64,000 bases of DNA from DATAAP01 sp041690495 (GTDB lineage Bacteria > Pseudomonadota > Alphaproteobacteria > CACIAM-22H2). Both the position numbers and the translations under genes were made by a program. Position 1 is the stretch's first letter. Each line of letters opens with the position of its first letter. The notes under the pieces are model-generated. The model made no database searches, was not told where the DNA came from, and was given only the letters and a program-made list of their open reading frames with translations. Shown piece by piece: positions 48,573-56,494 of this stretch. The stretch covers positions 434,001 to 498,000 of the forward strand of contig JAWLHE010000002.1 of NCBI GenBank assembly GCA_041690495.1, in the 5' to 3' direction.

Positions 48573-49040
48573 ATGGAACTCAAAGTTGCTCAACAGGAGG
48601 GGCTGACCATCGAGATCGAGCGGATCATGCAGATGATTCCGCATCGCTATCCATTCCTGATGATCGACCGGGTCGTCGAGGTCGTGCCCGATGCCACGGC
48701 GATCGGCATCAAGAACGTGTCGATCAACGAGCCGTTCTTCCAGGGTCATTTTCCCCAGCGCCCGGTGATGCCCGGTGTCCTCATCATCGAAGCGATGGCG
48801 CAGACTGCCGCGGTGCTGGTCGTGCACACGCTCGGCCGCGCCGCAGAGGGCAAACTCGTTTACTTCATGACCGTCGAGAATGCGCGCTTTCGCCGCCCGG
48901 TAATGCCCGGCGACCAGCTGCGGATCCATGTCCGGAAGGAGCGCAGCCGCGGCAATGTCTGGAAGTTCAGCGGCGAGGGAAAGGTGAACGGCACCCTGGT
49001 GGCCGAAGCCACGTACGCCGCCATGATCATGGACGGTTGA
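48573..49040 (+). CDS. fabZ: 3-hydroxyacyl-ACP dehydratase FabZ
   Basis: Dehydratase of fatty-acid elongation, which competes with LpxA for hydroxyacyl-ACP. A hot-dog fold protein of 155 residues with the catalytic His 59 (FFQGHFPQRPVMPG) and Glu 73 (IIEAMAQ). The stop and the lpxA start overlap by one base (TGATG). Confidence 0.97.
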   Translation: MELKVAQQEGLTIEIERIMQMIPHRYPFLMIDRVVEVVPDATAIGIKNVSINEPFFQGHFPQRPVMPGVLIIEAMAQTAAVLVVHTLGRAAEGKLVYFMTVENARFRRPVMPGDQLRIHVRKERSRGNVWKFSGEGKVNGTLVAEATYAAMIMDG

Positions 49041-49837
49041 TGGCAACGATCCATCCGACCGCGATCGTCGAGCCTGGTGCGAAGCTTGCCGAAACCGTGA
49101 AGATCGGGCCGTATTGCGTCGTCGGCCCTGATGCGACTCTCGAGGACGAGGTCGAGCTGGTTTCGCACGTCGTGATCGCCGGTCATACGCGGATCGGCGC
49201 GCGCACGCGGATCTTTCCGTTTGCCTCGCTGGGCCAGCCGCCGCAAGACCTGAAATACAGGGGCGAAAAGACCTCGCTCGTGATCGGCGCGCAGAACATC
49301 ATCCGCGAGTACGCGACCATGAACCCGGGCACTGCCGGCGGCGGCGGGCTGACGCAGGTCGGCGACAACGGCCTGTTCATGGCCGGCGTGCACATTGCCC
49401 ATGACTGCAAGGTCGGCAATCATGTCATCATGGCGAACAACGCGACCTTGGGCGGGCACGTCTCGGTCAGCGACTATGCGTTTCTGGGCGGGCTGTCGGC
49501 GGTCCATCAGTTCGTGCGCATCGGCCCGCATGCGATGATCGGCGGCATGACCGGGGTCGAGGCGGACGTGATCCCGTATGGCCTGGTGATGGGCGACCGC
49601 GCGCGGCTGCAGGGACTGAATATCGTCGGCCTGAAGCGCCGCGGCTTCTCGCGCGAGGACATCCACAACCTGCGGACTGCCTATCGCCTGCTGTTTGCGG
49701 CGGAGGGCACGATGGCGGAACGGCTCGACGACGTCGCGGCGCTCTACAAGGACTCGAAGCCGGTGATGGAGCTGGTCGACTTCATCCGCAGCGATTCGGC
49801 GCGCGCCATCTGCCAGCCGAAGATGGACAATGACTAG
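49040..49837 (+). CDS. lpxA: UDP-N-acetylglucosamine acyltransferase
   Basis: First step of lipid A synthesis. A 265-residue hexapeptide-repeat protein with the catalytic His in VHIAHDCKVGNHV (residue 121; H125 in E. coli) and the C-terminal helical domain NIVGLKRRGFSREDIHNLR. I used ATG 49040 in place of the TTG three bases earlier. Confidence 0.96.
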   Translation: MATIHPTAIVEPGAKLAETVKIGPYCVVGPDATLEDEVELVSHVVIAGHTRIGARTRIFPFASLGQPPQDLKYRGEKTSLVIGAQNIIREYATMNPGTAGGGGLTQVGDNGLFMAGVHIAHDCKVGNHVIMANNATLGGHVSVSDYAFLGGLSAVHQFVRIGPHAMIGGMTGVEADVIPYGLVMGDRARLQGLNIVGLKRRGFSREDIHNLRTAYRLLFAAEGTMAERLDDVAALYKDSKPVMELVDFIRSDSARAICQPKMDND

Positions 49838-50648
49838 ACTTGGCGTGCTGGCCGGTGGCGGTCAGTTGCCGGTCCGCGTCATCGAGGCATGCCGCGCCAG
49901 CGGTCGCGATGTTTTCGTGCTGGCCTTCGAGGGTCACACCGACCCCGGCACGGTCATCGGCACCTCTCATGCATGGGTTCGGCTGGGTGCCGTCGGCGAG
50001 GCGCTCGAGCACCTTCACGAGGCCGGGGTGCACGAAGTCGTCATGGCCGGGCCGGTCCGTCGGCCGTCTTTCGAGGATCTGCGGCCGGACTGGCGCGGCG
50101 CCATGTTTCTCGCCAAGGTCGGCGTTCGCGCCTTCGGCGACGACGGGCTGCTGTCCGCGGTCGTCAAGGAACTCGAGGCGGAGGGGTTCAGGGTGATCGG
50201 CGCCGACGACGTCTTCGAGAGCCTGCGCACGCCGCTCGGGCCGTGCGGCTCGATCGCGCCGGACGAGGCGGCGCAAGTCGACATCGCGCGCGGGATTGCG
50301 GTGGTCGGCGCCATCGGGCGGCTCGATGTCGGCCAGGCCGCGGTGGTGCAGCAGGGCGTCGTGCTCGGAGTCGAGGCGATCGAGGGGACCGACGCGCTGC
50401 TCGAGCGATGCGCCACGCTGCGGCGCCCGGGGACTGGCGGCGTTCTGGTCAAGATATCCAAGCCCGGACAGGAGCGGCGGGTCGACCTGCCGTCGATCGG
50501 CCCGGATACGGTCCCGCGCGCGGCGGCCGCGGGCCTGCGCGGCATTGCGCTGGAGGCGGGCCGGACCCTGATCATCGACCGCACCGCCGTCGCGCGCGCC
50601 GCGGACCAGGCAGGATTGTTCGTGGTCGGCGTGAAGGTCGGCGAATGA
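49830..50648 (+). CDS. lpxI: UDP-2,3-diacylglucosamine pyrophosphatase LpxI
   Basis: Makes lipid X from UDP-diacylglucosamine. The 272-residue sequence begins RLGVLAGGGQLPVRVIEACR and contains DVGQAAVVQQGVVLGVEAIEGTDALL and VKISKPGQERRVDLPSIG, all typical of LpxI. This is the alphaproteobacterial replacement for LpxH of E. coli. Overlaps of 8 nt with lpxA and 4 nt with lpxB indicate tight coupling. Confidence 0.95.
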   Translation: MTRLGVLAGGGQLPVRVIEACRASGRDVFVLAFEGHTDPGTVIGTSHAWVRLGAVGEALEHLHEAGVHEVVMAGPVRRPSFEDLRPDWRGAMFLAKVGVRAFGDDGLLSAVVKELEAEGFRVIGADDVFESLRTPLGPCGSIAPDEAAQVDIARGIAVVGAIGRLDVGQAAVVQQGVVLGVEAIEGTDALLERCATLRRPGTGGVLVKISKPGQERRVDLPSIGPDTVPRAAAAGLRGIALEAGRTLIIDRTAVARAADQAGLFVVGVKVGE

Positions 50649-51829
50649 ACGTTGCGCCGGCGCCGGGCGAAGGTGCGGGGCCGCTCGTCTTTCTGGTTGC
50701 GGGCGAGCCGTCCGGAGATGCGCTGGGCGCGAAACTCATGCGCGCGCTCAAGGAGTCGACCGGCGGGCGCATCCGTTTTGCCGGCGTCGGCGGCGAGCGC
50801 ATGGCCGCGGAGGGGCTGGCGAGCCTGTTTCCGCTCCACGACATTGCCGTGATGGGGCTGACGGAAATCGTTCCGCAGCTACCGCGCATCCTGCGGCGCC
50901 TCAATCAGACGATCGCGGCGGTACGTGCACAGCGGCCGGCGGTCCTCGTCACGATCGATGCGCCGACCTTCTGTCTGCGCATCGCAAAGCGCGCACGTGC
51001 GATGGGCATTCCCGCGATCCACTATGTGGCGCCGCAGCTCTGGGCATGGCGACCCGGCCGGGTCAGGAAACTGGTCGGCCAGATCGACCGCCTGCTGTTG
51101 CTGCTGCCGTTCGAGCGCGCGTTCTTTGAAAGAGCGGGAATCCCGAGCGTCTACGTCGGGCACCCCGTCCTCGAGGATGCAGCGGCCCCGGTCGCACCGG
51201 ACTTCCGGGCACGGCACGGCATCGCCCCGGAGGCGCCGGTGCTGCTCGTGCTGCCCGGCAGCCGGCGTGGTCTGGTTGGCCGCATGCTGCCGGTCTACGG
51301 GCAGGCCATCGCGCAGCTTCAGCCCCGCCATCCGGACATGCGTGTGATCGTGCCGGTGGTGTCCGGCACCGCGGACATCGTCGGCGAGGCGGTCCGGCAC
51401 TGGCCGACCGCTCCGGTCCTGGTCGGCGAGCCTGCCGAGAAGCGTGCGGCATTCGCCGCCGCGGACGCCGCGCTGACGACGTCGGGCACGGCGACGATGG
51501 AACTCGCGGTCGCCGGCGTGCCGATGGTCGTGACGTACCGGATGAGCGCGCTGAGCGCATGGCTCGGACGGCGCCTGATTCAGGTCGCGTATGTCGCCAT
51601 GCCCAATCTGGTGGCGGAGCGCGCGGTCGTGCCCGAGCTGCTGCAGGACCTTGCCACGCCGGACCGCATCGCGGCGGAGCTGCACACCTTGTTGCGGGAC
51701 CCGGCCGCACGCGCCGCGCAGAGATCGGCGCTGGCGGAGGTCTGCGCCAGGCTCGGCGCGGATGGCCCGCGGCCGAGCGAACGGGCGGCGGCGGTTGTGC
51801 TGGAGATGCTCCGCGCCGGGCGGGGCTAG
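50645..51829 (+). CDS. lpxB: Lipid-A-disaccharide synthase
   Basis: A glycosyltransferase that joins lipid X and UDP-diacylglucosamine. It is 394 residues. Motifs are VAGEPSGDALGAKLM at the N-terminus, HYVAPQLWAWRPGRVRKL in the middle and LTTSGTATMELAVAGVPMVV in the donor-binding region. It ends the forward-strand envelope operon and its stop overlaps that of the convergent oxidoreductase gene. Confidence 0.96.
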   Translation: MNVAPAPGEGAGPLVFLVAGEPSGDALGAKLMRALKESTGGRIRFAGVGGERMAAEGLASLFPLHDIAVMGLTEIVPQLPRILRRLNQTIAAVRAQRPAVLVTIDAPTFCLRIAKRARAMGIPAIHYVAPQLWAWRPGRVRKLVGQIDRLLLLLPFERAFFERAGIPSVYVGHPVLEDAAAPVAPDFRARHGIAPEAPVLLVLPGSRRGLVGRMLPVYGQAIAQLQPRHPDMRVIVPVVSGTADIVGEAVRHWPTAPVLVGEPAEKRAAFAAADAALTTSGTATMELAVAGVPMVVTYRMSALSAWLGRRLIQVAYVAMPNLVAERAVVPELLQDLATPDRIAAELHTLLRDPAARAAQRSALAEVCARLGADGPRPSERAAAVVLEMLRAGRG

Positions 51830-52797
51830 CCGGCCAGTCCGGCGGCGACCAGGCTCTCGCGCAGACTGGCATCGATGCGCATTGCGGTTTCGAGGGCGCG
51901 GCGGCCGTCCTGTCCGGTGACGAGCGGCGCGTGCGCCCCGAGGCACGCTTCCAGGAACGATTCGATCTCGGCCTGGAGGTCGTCGCCTTCCGAGAACGAA
52001 TACTCCTCGCGCGCGATCGGCGGCAGGCCGGGAAGCCAGCTCTTACCCGAACCCTTGCGCATCGACACGAGCTTGCGGTTGTGCAGGTCGATCGAGATGT
52101 ATGCCTCGCGCTGGAAAATCCGCATCTTGCGCTCGGTCTTGAGACTCACGCGGCTGGCCGTGACGGTCGCGACGCAGCCATTGGCGAAGCGCAGCCGGGT
52201 ATTGACGATGTCCTCCTCGCTCGAGACCACCGGCGCGCCGACGGCGTCGACCGACACGACGTCGGCCTTGACCATTGCAAGGATCAGGTCGATGTCGTGG
52301 ATCATGAGGTCGAGCGTCACGCTTACGTCGGTGCCGCGCGGCTTGAACGGCGCGATGCGGGTCGATTCGATATAGAGCGGCCGGTCGATGAAGCGGCCGA
52401 CATTGACGCGCTCGAGGAAGAATCGCTGCAGATGCCCGACCTGGAGCACCAGCCGATTGCGCTCCGCCAGGGCGATCAGGGCATCGGCCTGCTCGAGCGT
52501 TTCCGTGATCGGCTTCTCGATCAGCACGTGAACCCCGTTCTCCAGGCAGACGCGCGCGACAGCGAAATGCGCGCTGGTCGGCACGGCTACGCTGACGGCG
52601 TCGATCCTGCCGAACAGCGGCGTGAAATCGTCATGGGACTCCACCCCGAGGCGCGCAGCCAGCTCGCGCGCGCGGCCGATGTCGCGATCGACGATCGCGA
52701 CCAGCTCCGCATGCGCGGAGCGGGCGTATTTCTCGGCATGAAAGCGGCCGAAATGGCCGACGCCGATGACGGCGGTCCTTAAACGGCGGTTGCGCAT
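51826..52797 (-). CDS. Gfo/Idh/MocA-family oxidoreductase
   Basis: A 323-residue NAD(P)-dependent oxidoreductase. The Rossmann start TAVIGVGHFGRFHAEKYA and the EKPITETLEQADALI segment are hallmarks of the family. The C-terminal domain has DLMIHDIDLILAMVKADV, with the usual active-site His-Asp pattern. The substrate is unknown. Its place directly after lpxB recalls LpxI-LpxB-linked oxidoreductases of alphaproteobacteria, so a sugar-nucleotide substrate is possible but unproven. Confidence 0.88.
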   Translation of the reverse strand: MRNRRLRTAVIGVGHFGRFHAEKYARSAHAELVAIVDRDIGRARELAARLGVESHDDFTPLFGRIDAVSVAVPTSAHFAVARVCLENGVHVLIEKPITETLEQADALIALAERNRLVLQVGHLQRFFLERVNVGRFIDRPLYIESTRIAPFKPRGTDVSVTLDLMIHDIDLILAMVKADVVSVDAVGAPVVSSEEDIVNTRLRFANGCVATVTASRVSLKTERKMRIFQREAYISIDLHNRKLVSMRKGSGKSWLPGLPPIAREEYSFSEGDDLQAEIESFLEACLGAHAPLVTGQDGRRALETAMRIDASLRESLVAAGLAG

Positions 52798-52930
52798 GTC
52801 GTCCTAAGTCGGTGCAGGCGCGCGACTTTATCCGCTTGCGGCAAGCGCTCCTAGCCATTTCGTTCCGCTGGCGGTCCGGCGCGGAACGCGGCATTCTTAG
52901 CCCTTCTTATCGGCCAGACGGAGACGGGAC

Positions 52931-53368
52931 ATGGCGACGGAACAGGCAGAAGCGGTACGGTCGGCCGAAGGTGCGGCGCGCTTCCGGATGCTGCATACGA
53001 TGATCCGGGTCCGCGACCTCGACAAGTCGCTGGCCTTCTATACGGGGCCGCTCGGAATGAAGGTTTTGCGCCAGCGCGAATTTCCGGACGGCAAGTTCAC
53101 GCTGGCCTTCGTCGGTTACGGCGACGAGAGCTCCAACACCGTGATCGAACTGACCTACAACTGGGGCCAGGAGAAGCCATACGATATCGGCAACGGCTTC
53201 GGACACATAGCGCTCGGCGTGCCCGACATCTATGCGACCTGCGAGCAGCTGGCCAGGGCCGGGGTAAAGATCACGCGTCCGCCCGGCCCGATGAAGCACG
53301 GCACGACGCACATAGCCTTCATCGAGGACCCGGACGGCTACAAGATCGAGCTGGTTCAGCGCGGGTAG
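52931..53368 (+). CDS. gloA: Lactoylglutathione lyase (glyoxalase I)
   Basis: Converts the methylglyoxal-glutathione hemithioacetal to S-lactoylglutathione. VOC fold, 145 residues. The four metal ligands are H22 (LHTMIRVRDL), E73 (NTVIELTYNWG), H92 (FGHIALGV) and E140 (GYKIELVQRG). The first ~19 residues precede the usual family start (MLHTMIRV, ATG at 52988), so a later start is possible; the ATG at 52931 has GGAGACGGGA upstream. Confidence 0.94.
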   Translation: MATEQAEAVRSAEGAARFRMLHTMIRVRDLDKSLAFYTGPLGMKVLRQREFPDGKFTLAFVGYGDESSNTVIELTYNWGQEKPYDIGNGFGHIALGVPDIYATCEQLARAGVKITRPPGPMKHGTTHIAFIEDPDGYKIELVQRG

Positions 53369-53375
53369 CAGGCCG

Positions 53376-53570
53376 TCAGCCGAGCACCCGGATCGCAACC
53401 CATCCGGCGACAACCAGCAGCGCGGCGGCAAGTGCGAGGGTCGCGGCCCCGGCGACTGTCGATCGCGCATTGTCGTTTGCCGGCGCGGGAATCGCGACGC
53501 GGCCGGTCTGCTGCAGCCCGATCGCTCGCGGCGGGCTGCCTGTAGGCGGGTGCTGGTGCTGCCTACGCAC
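53376..53570 (-). CDS. Possible small single-pass membrane protein
   Basis: A 64-residue frame immediately downstream of gltA, starting at a GTG that overlaps the end of gltA. It has an N-terminal polar part with PAPANDNARST and a C-terminal hydrophobic helix (about 39-62) ending at residue 64. The PANDN-like motif before a membrane helix is seen in other small alphaproteobacterial proteins. No independent ribosome-binding site is evident; it could be coincidental. Confidence 0.35.
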   Translation of the reverse strand: MRRQHQHPPTGSPPRAIGLQQTGRVAIPAPANDNARSTVAGAATLALAAALLVVAGWVAIRVLG

Positions 53571-54897
53571 GCTCGGCCAGCGGTACGAAGCGGCGCTTCG
53601 TGTAGCCCGTGTAGAGCTGACGCGGGCGGCCGATCTTCTGTGCGGGATCCTCGATCATCTCGTTCCACTGTGCGATCCAGCCTACCGTCCGTGCCACCGC
53701 GAACAGAACCGTGAACATCGACGTCGGGAAGCCCATCGCCTTGTAGATGATGCCTGAATAGAAATCGACGTTCGGAAACAGTTTGCGTTCCACGAAATAT
53801 TCGTCCTCCAGAGCGATCCGCTCCAGCTCCATCGCCAGATCGAGCAGCGGGTCGTTCTTGATGCCAAGTTCGTTCAGCACCTCATGGCATGACTTGCGCA
53901 GCACCGCCGCGCGCGGGTCGTAGTTCTTGTAGACCCGGTGACCGAAGCCCATGAGACGGAACGAATCGTTCTTGTCCTTGGCCCGCTTGATGAATTCCGG
54001 AATGCGGTCCTTGCTGCCGATCTCCTGCAGCATCTTGAGGACGGCCTCGTTGGCGCCGCCATGCGCGGGGCCCCATAGCGACGCGATCCCTGCCGCGATG
54101 CACGCGAACGGGTTGGCGCCGGAAGAGCCGGCGAGGCGGACCGTCGAAGTCGACGCGTTCTGCTCGTGATCGGCGTGCAGGATGAAGATCCGGTCCATCG
54201 CCCGCGAAAGCACCGGGTTCACCTTGTAGTCCTCGCACGGCACGCCGAACGTCATGTGCAGGAAATTCTCCGCGTATTTCAGCTCGTTGCGCGGATACAT
54301 GAACGGCTGGCCGACCGAATATTTGTAGGCCATTGCCGCGATCGTCGGCATCTTCGCGATCATGCGATAGGACGCGACCATGCGCTGATGCGGGTCGGAA
54401 ATGTCCAGGCTGTCGTGATAGAAGGCCGACAGGGCGCCGACTACGCCGCACATTACCGCCATCGGATGCGCATCGCGCCGGAAACCCGAGAAGAAGCGGT
54501 TGATCTGCTCGTGCAGCATTGTGTGGAGCGTGATGTCGCGCTCGAACTTCGTCTTCTGGGCCGGGCTGGGCAGCTCGCCCTTGAGCAGGAGATAGCAGAT
54601 CTCCATGAAGTCGGCGTTCTCGGCGAGGTCTTCGATCGCGTAGCCGCGATGCATCAGGATGCCGGCGTCGCCATCGATATAGGTGATCTTGGATTCGCAG
54701 CTCGCCGTCGATGTGAAGCCCGGGTCGTACGTGAAATAGCCGGTTTCGCCGTAGAGCTTGCGAATGTCGATGACGCTCGGTCCGACGGAGCCGCCAATGA
54801 TCGGCAGGTCCAGCCGCTTGCCGGTGGATGTGTCGGCCAAGTTGATCGTTCCGTTGCCCTTGGCTTTGGCTTTGGCGGTGGCTGCCTTGTCGTTCAT
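53563..54897 (-). CDS. gltA: Citrate synthase
   Basis: Condenses acetyl-CoA and oxaloacetate in the TCA cycle. Type II (hexameric) citrate synthase, 444 residues. Active-site regions include ADHEQNASTSTVRLAGSSGANPFA, MGFGHRVYKNYDPRA and the C-terminal Asp/Arg region. It has its own promoter-like sequence upstream and a short GC-rich hairpin in the leader. Confidence 0.97.
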   Translation of the reverse strand: MNDKAATAKAKAKGNGTINLADTSTGKRLDLPIIGGSVGPSVIDIRKLYGETGYFTYDPGFTSTASCESKITYIDGDAGILMHRGYAIEDLAENADFMEICYLLLKGELPSPAQKTKFERDITLHTMLHEQINRFFSGFRRDAHPMAVMCGVVGALSAFYHDSLDISDPHQRMVASYRMIAKMPTIAAMAYKYSVGQPFMYPRNELKYAENFLHMTFGVPCEDYKVNPVLSRAMDRIFILHADHEQNASTSTVRLAGSSGANPFACIAAGIASLWGPAHGGANEAVLKMLQEIGSKDRIPEFIKRAKDKNDSFRLMGFGHRVYKNYDPRAAVLRKSCHEVLNELGIKNDPLLDLAMELERIALEDEYFVERKLFPNVDFYSGIIYKAMGFPTSMFTVLFAVARTVGWIAQWNEMIEDPAQKIGRPRQLYTGYTKRRFVPLAERA

Positions 54898-54911
54898 GGT
54901 GTGTTTCCTTG

Positions 54912-54980
54912 GCGGCCGGGGCTCCGGCCGCAGTTTTGTGCATGTGCTAACAGGATAGAACCCTGTCGGTTTGAACGCAA
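54912..54980 (-). promoter_or_regulatory. Probable gltA promoter and leader hairpin (reverse strand)
   Basis: Read on the reverse strand, TTGCGT (54980-54975) and TATCCT (54957-54952) are separated by 17 bp. In the presumed leader, GCGGCCGG and CCGGCCGC (54931-54924 with 54919-54912) form an 8-bp stem between the promoter and the start codon. Confidence 0.45.
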
Positions 54981-55003
54981 TTCGCCACAGATCGACATTT
55001 CTT

Positions 55004-56425
55004 TCAACTCTTGGCGACGACGTCGTCCAGGCGCGCGAGGGCTTCTCCGGAGCCCAGGACCTCCATGACCTCGAAAATCGGCGGCGACGTCGTGCTGCCG
55101 GTAAGTGCGGCCCGGAGCGGTTGAGCGAGCGCGCCGAGCTTCACGCCCGCCGCTTCGGCAGTCGCGCGTACGGCGGCCTCGAGCGCGGCGGCCGACCAGG
55201 GCTCTGTCCGAGTCAGGATCGCGCGTAGCCCGGCGAGCCGCTCGCGCGCTGCCGGGTCGAGCAGCCTCGCCGCCTGATCCGTCATCGGAAGAGGGCGCGG
55301 GCGTACATAAAACGACGCGATTTCCGCCAGTTCGACCAGCGTCTTCGCCCGCTGCTTCAGCCCATCCATCCCGCGCAGAAGGCGTCCGCGTGCGACGTCG
55401 TCGAGCGGGATGCCGAGCAGCGCCTCGATGCGCGGTTTGACGAGATCGACCAATCGGCCATTGTTCGAGCCGCGAATGTAATGGCCGTTGATGCTGTCCA
55501 GCTTCGCGAAATCGAACCGCGCTGCGGAGCGGCCGACGCCGTCGAGATCGAACCAGGCGATCGCCTGCTCGGTTGAGATGATCTCGTCGTCGCCATGGCT
55601 CCAGCCCAGCCGCAGCAGATAATTGCGCAGGCCGGCGGGCAGGTAGCCCATGTCGCGATAGGCGTCTACGCCAAGGGCGCCATGCCGCTTCGAAAGCTTC
55701 GCGCCATCGGGCCCATGGATCAGCGGAATGTGGGCATAGACCGGCACCGGCCAGCCAAGCGCCTCGATCAGCATCATCTGCCGCGCGGCGTTGTTCAGGT
55801 GGTCGTCGCCGCGGATGACGTGCGTGATGCCCATGTCATGGTCGTCGACCACGACCGAGAGCATGTAGACCGGCGTACCGTCCGCGCGCAGCAGGACCAT
55901 GTCGTCGAGCTGCTGATTGTCTATGACGACGTCGCCCTGGACGCGGTCATGAATTACCGTCTGCCCTGTGAGCGGCGCCTTGATGCGGATGGCCGGTTGA
56001 ATGCCCGGCGGGGCGTCCTTCGGGTCGCGGTCGCGCCAGCGGCCGTCGTAGCGCGTCGACCGGCCCTCCGCCTTGGCCTTGGCGCGCATCTCTTCGAGTT
56101 CCTGTGGCGTGCAGTAGCACCGATAGGCCTTGCCCTCGGCAAGCAGCCTGTGCGCCACCTCGGCATGCCGCGCCGCGCGCGCGAACTGATAGACCACCTC
56201 GTCGTCCCAATCCAGCTCCAGCCACTTCAGGCCGTCGAGGATGGCCGCAACCGCCTCCGGCGTGGAGCGCGCGCGGTCGGTGTCCTCGATGCGCAATCGG
56301 AACTTGCCGCCGTGATGCCGTGCGAACAGCCAGTTGAACAACGCCGTGCGGGCCCCGCCGATATGCAGGAATCCCGTGGGCGATGGAGCGAATCGGCAGA
56401 CGATGTTTGAGCCGTCGGCAGGCAT
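55004..56425 (-). CDS. gltX: Glutamyl-tRNA synthetase
   Basis: Class I synthetase, 473 residues. The HIGH-type motif is in PSPTGFLHIGGARTALFNW and the KMSKS-type motif is GAKLSKRHGALG. Some alphaproteobacteria have two GluRS copies; only one lies in this window. It is divergent from comEC across 69 bp. Confidence 0.97.
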   Translation of the reverse strand: MPADGSNIVCRFAPSPTGFLHIGGARTALFNWLFARHHGGKFRLRIEDTDRARSTPEAVAAILDGLKWLELDWDDEVVYQFARAARHAEVAHRLLAEGKAYRCYCTPQELEEMRAKAKAEGRSTRYDGRWRDRDPKDAPPGIQPAIRIKAPLTGQTVIHDRVQGDVVIDNQQLDDMVLLRADGTPVYMLSVVVDDHDMGITHVIRGDDHLNNAARQMMLIEALGWPVPVYAHIPLIHGPDGAKLSKRHGALGVDAYRDMGYLPAGLRNYLLRLGWSHGDDEIISTEQAIAWFDLDGVGRSAARFDFAKLDSINGHYIRGSNNGRLVDLVKPRIEALLGIPLDDVARGRLLRGMDGLKQRAKTLVELAEIASFYVRPRPLPMTDQAARLLDPAARERLAGLRAILTRTEPWSAAALEAAVRATAEAAGVKLGALAQPLRAALTGSTTSPPIFEVMEVLGSGEALARLDDVVAKS

Positions 56426-56494
56426 TTTGAGAGAACGCGATAACCGGTAAGATGGGCTTGGCTAGGTAGCACATCGTTCGGGGTGGGGGAACGG

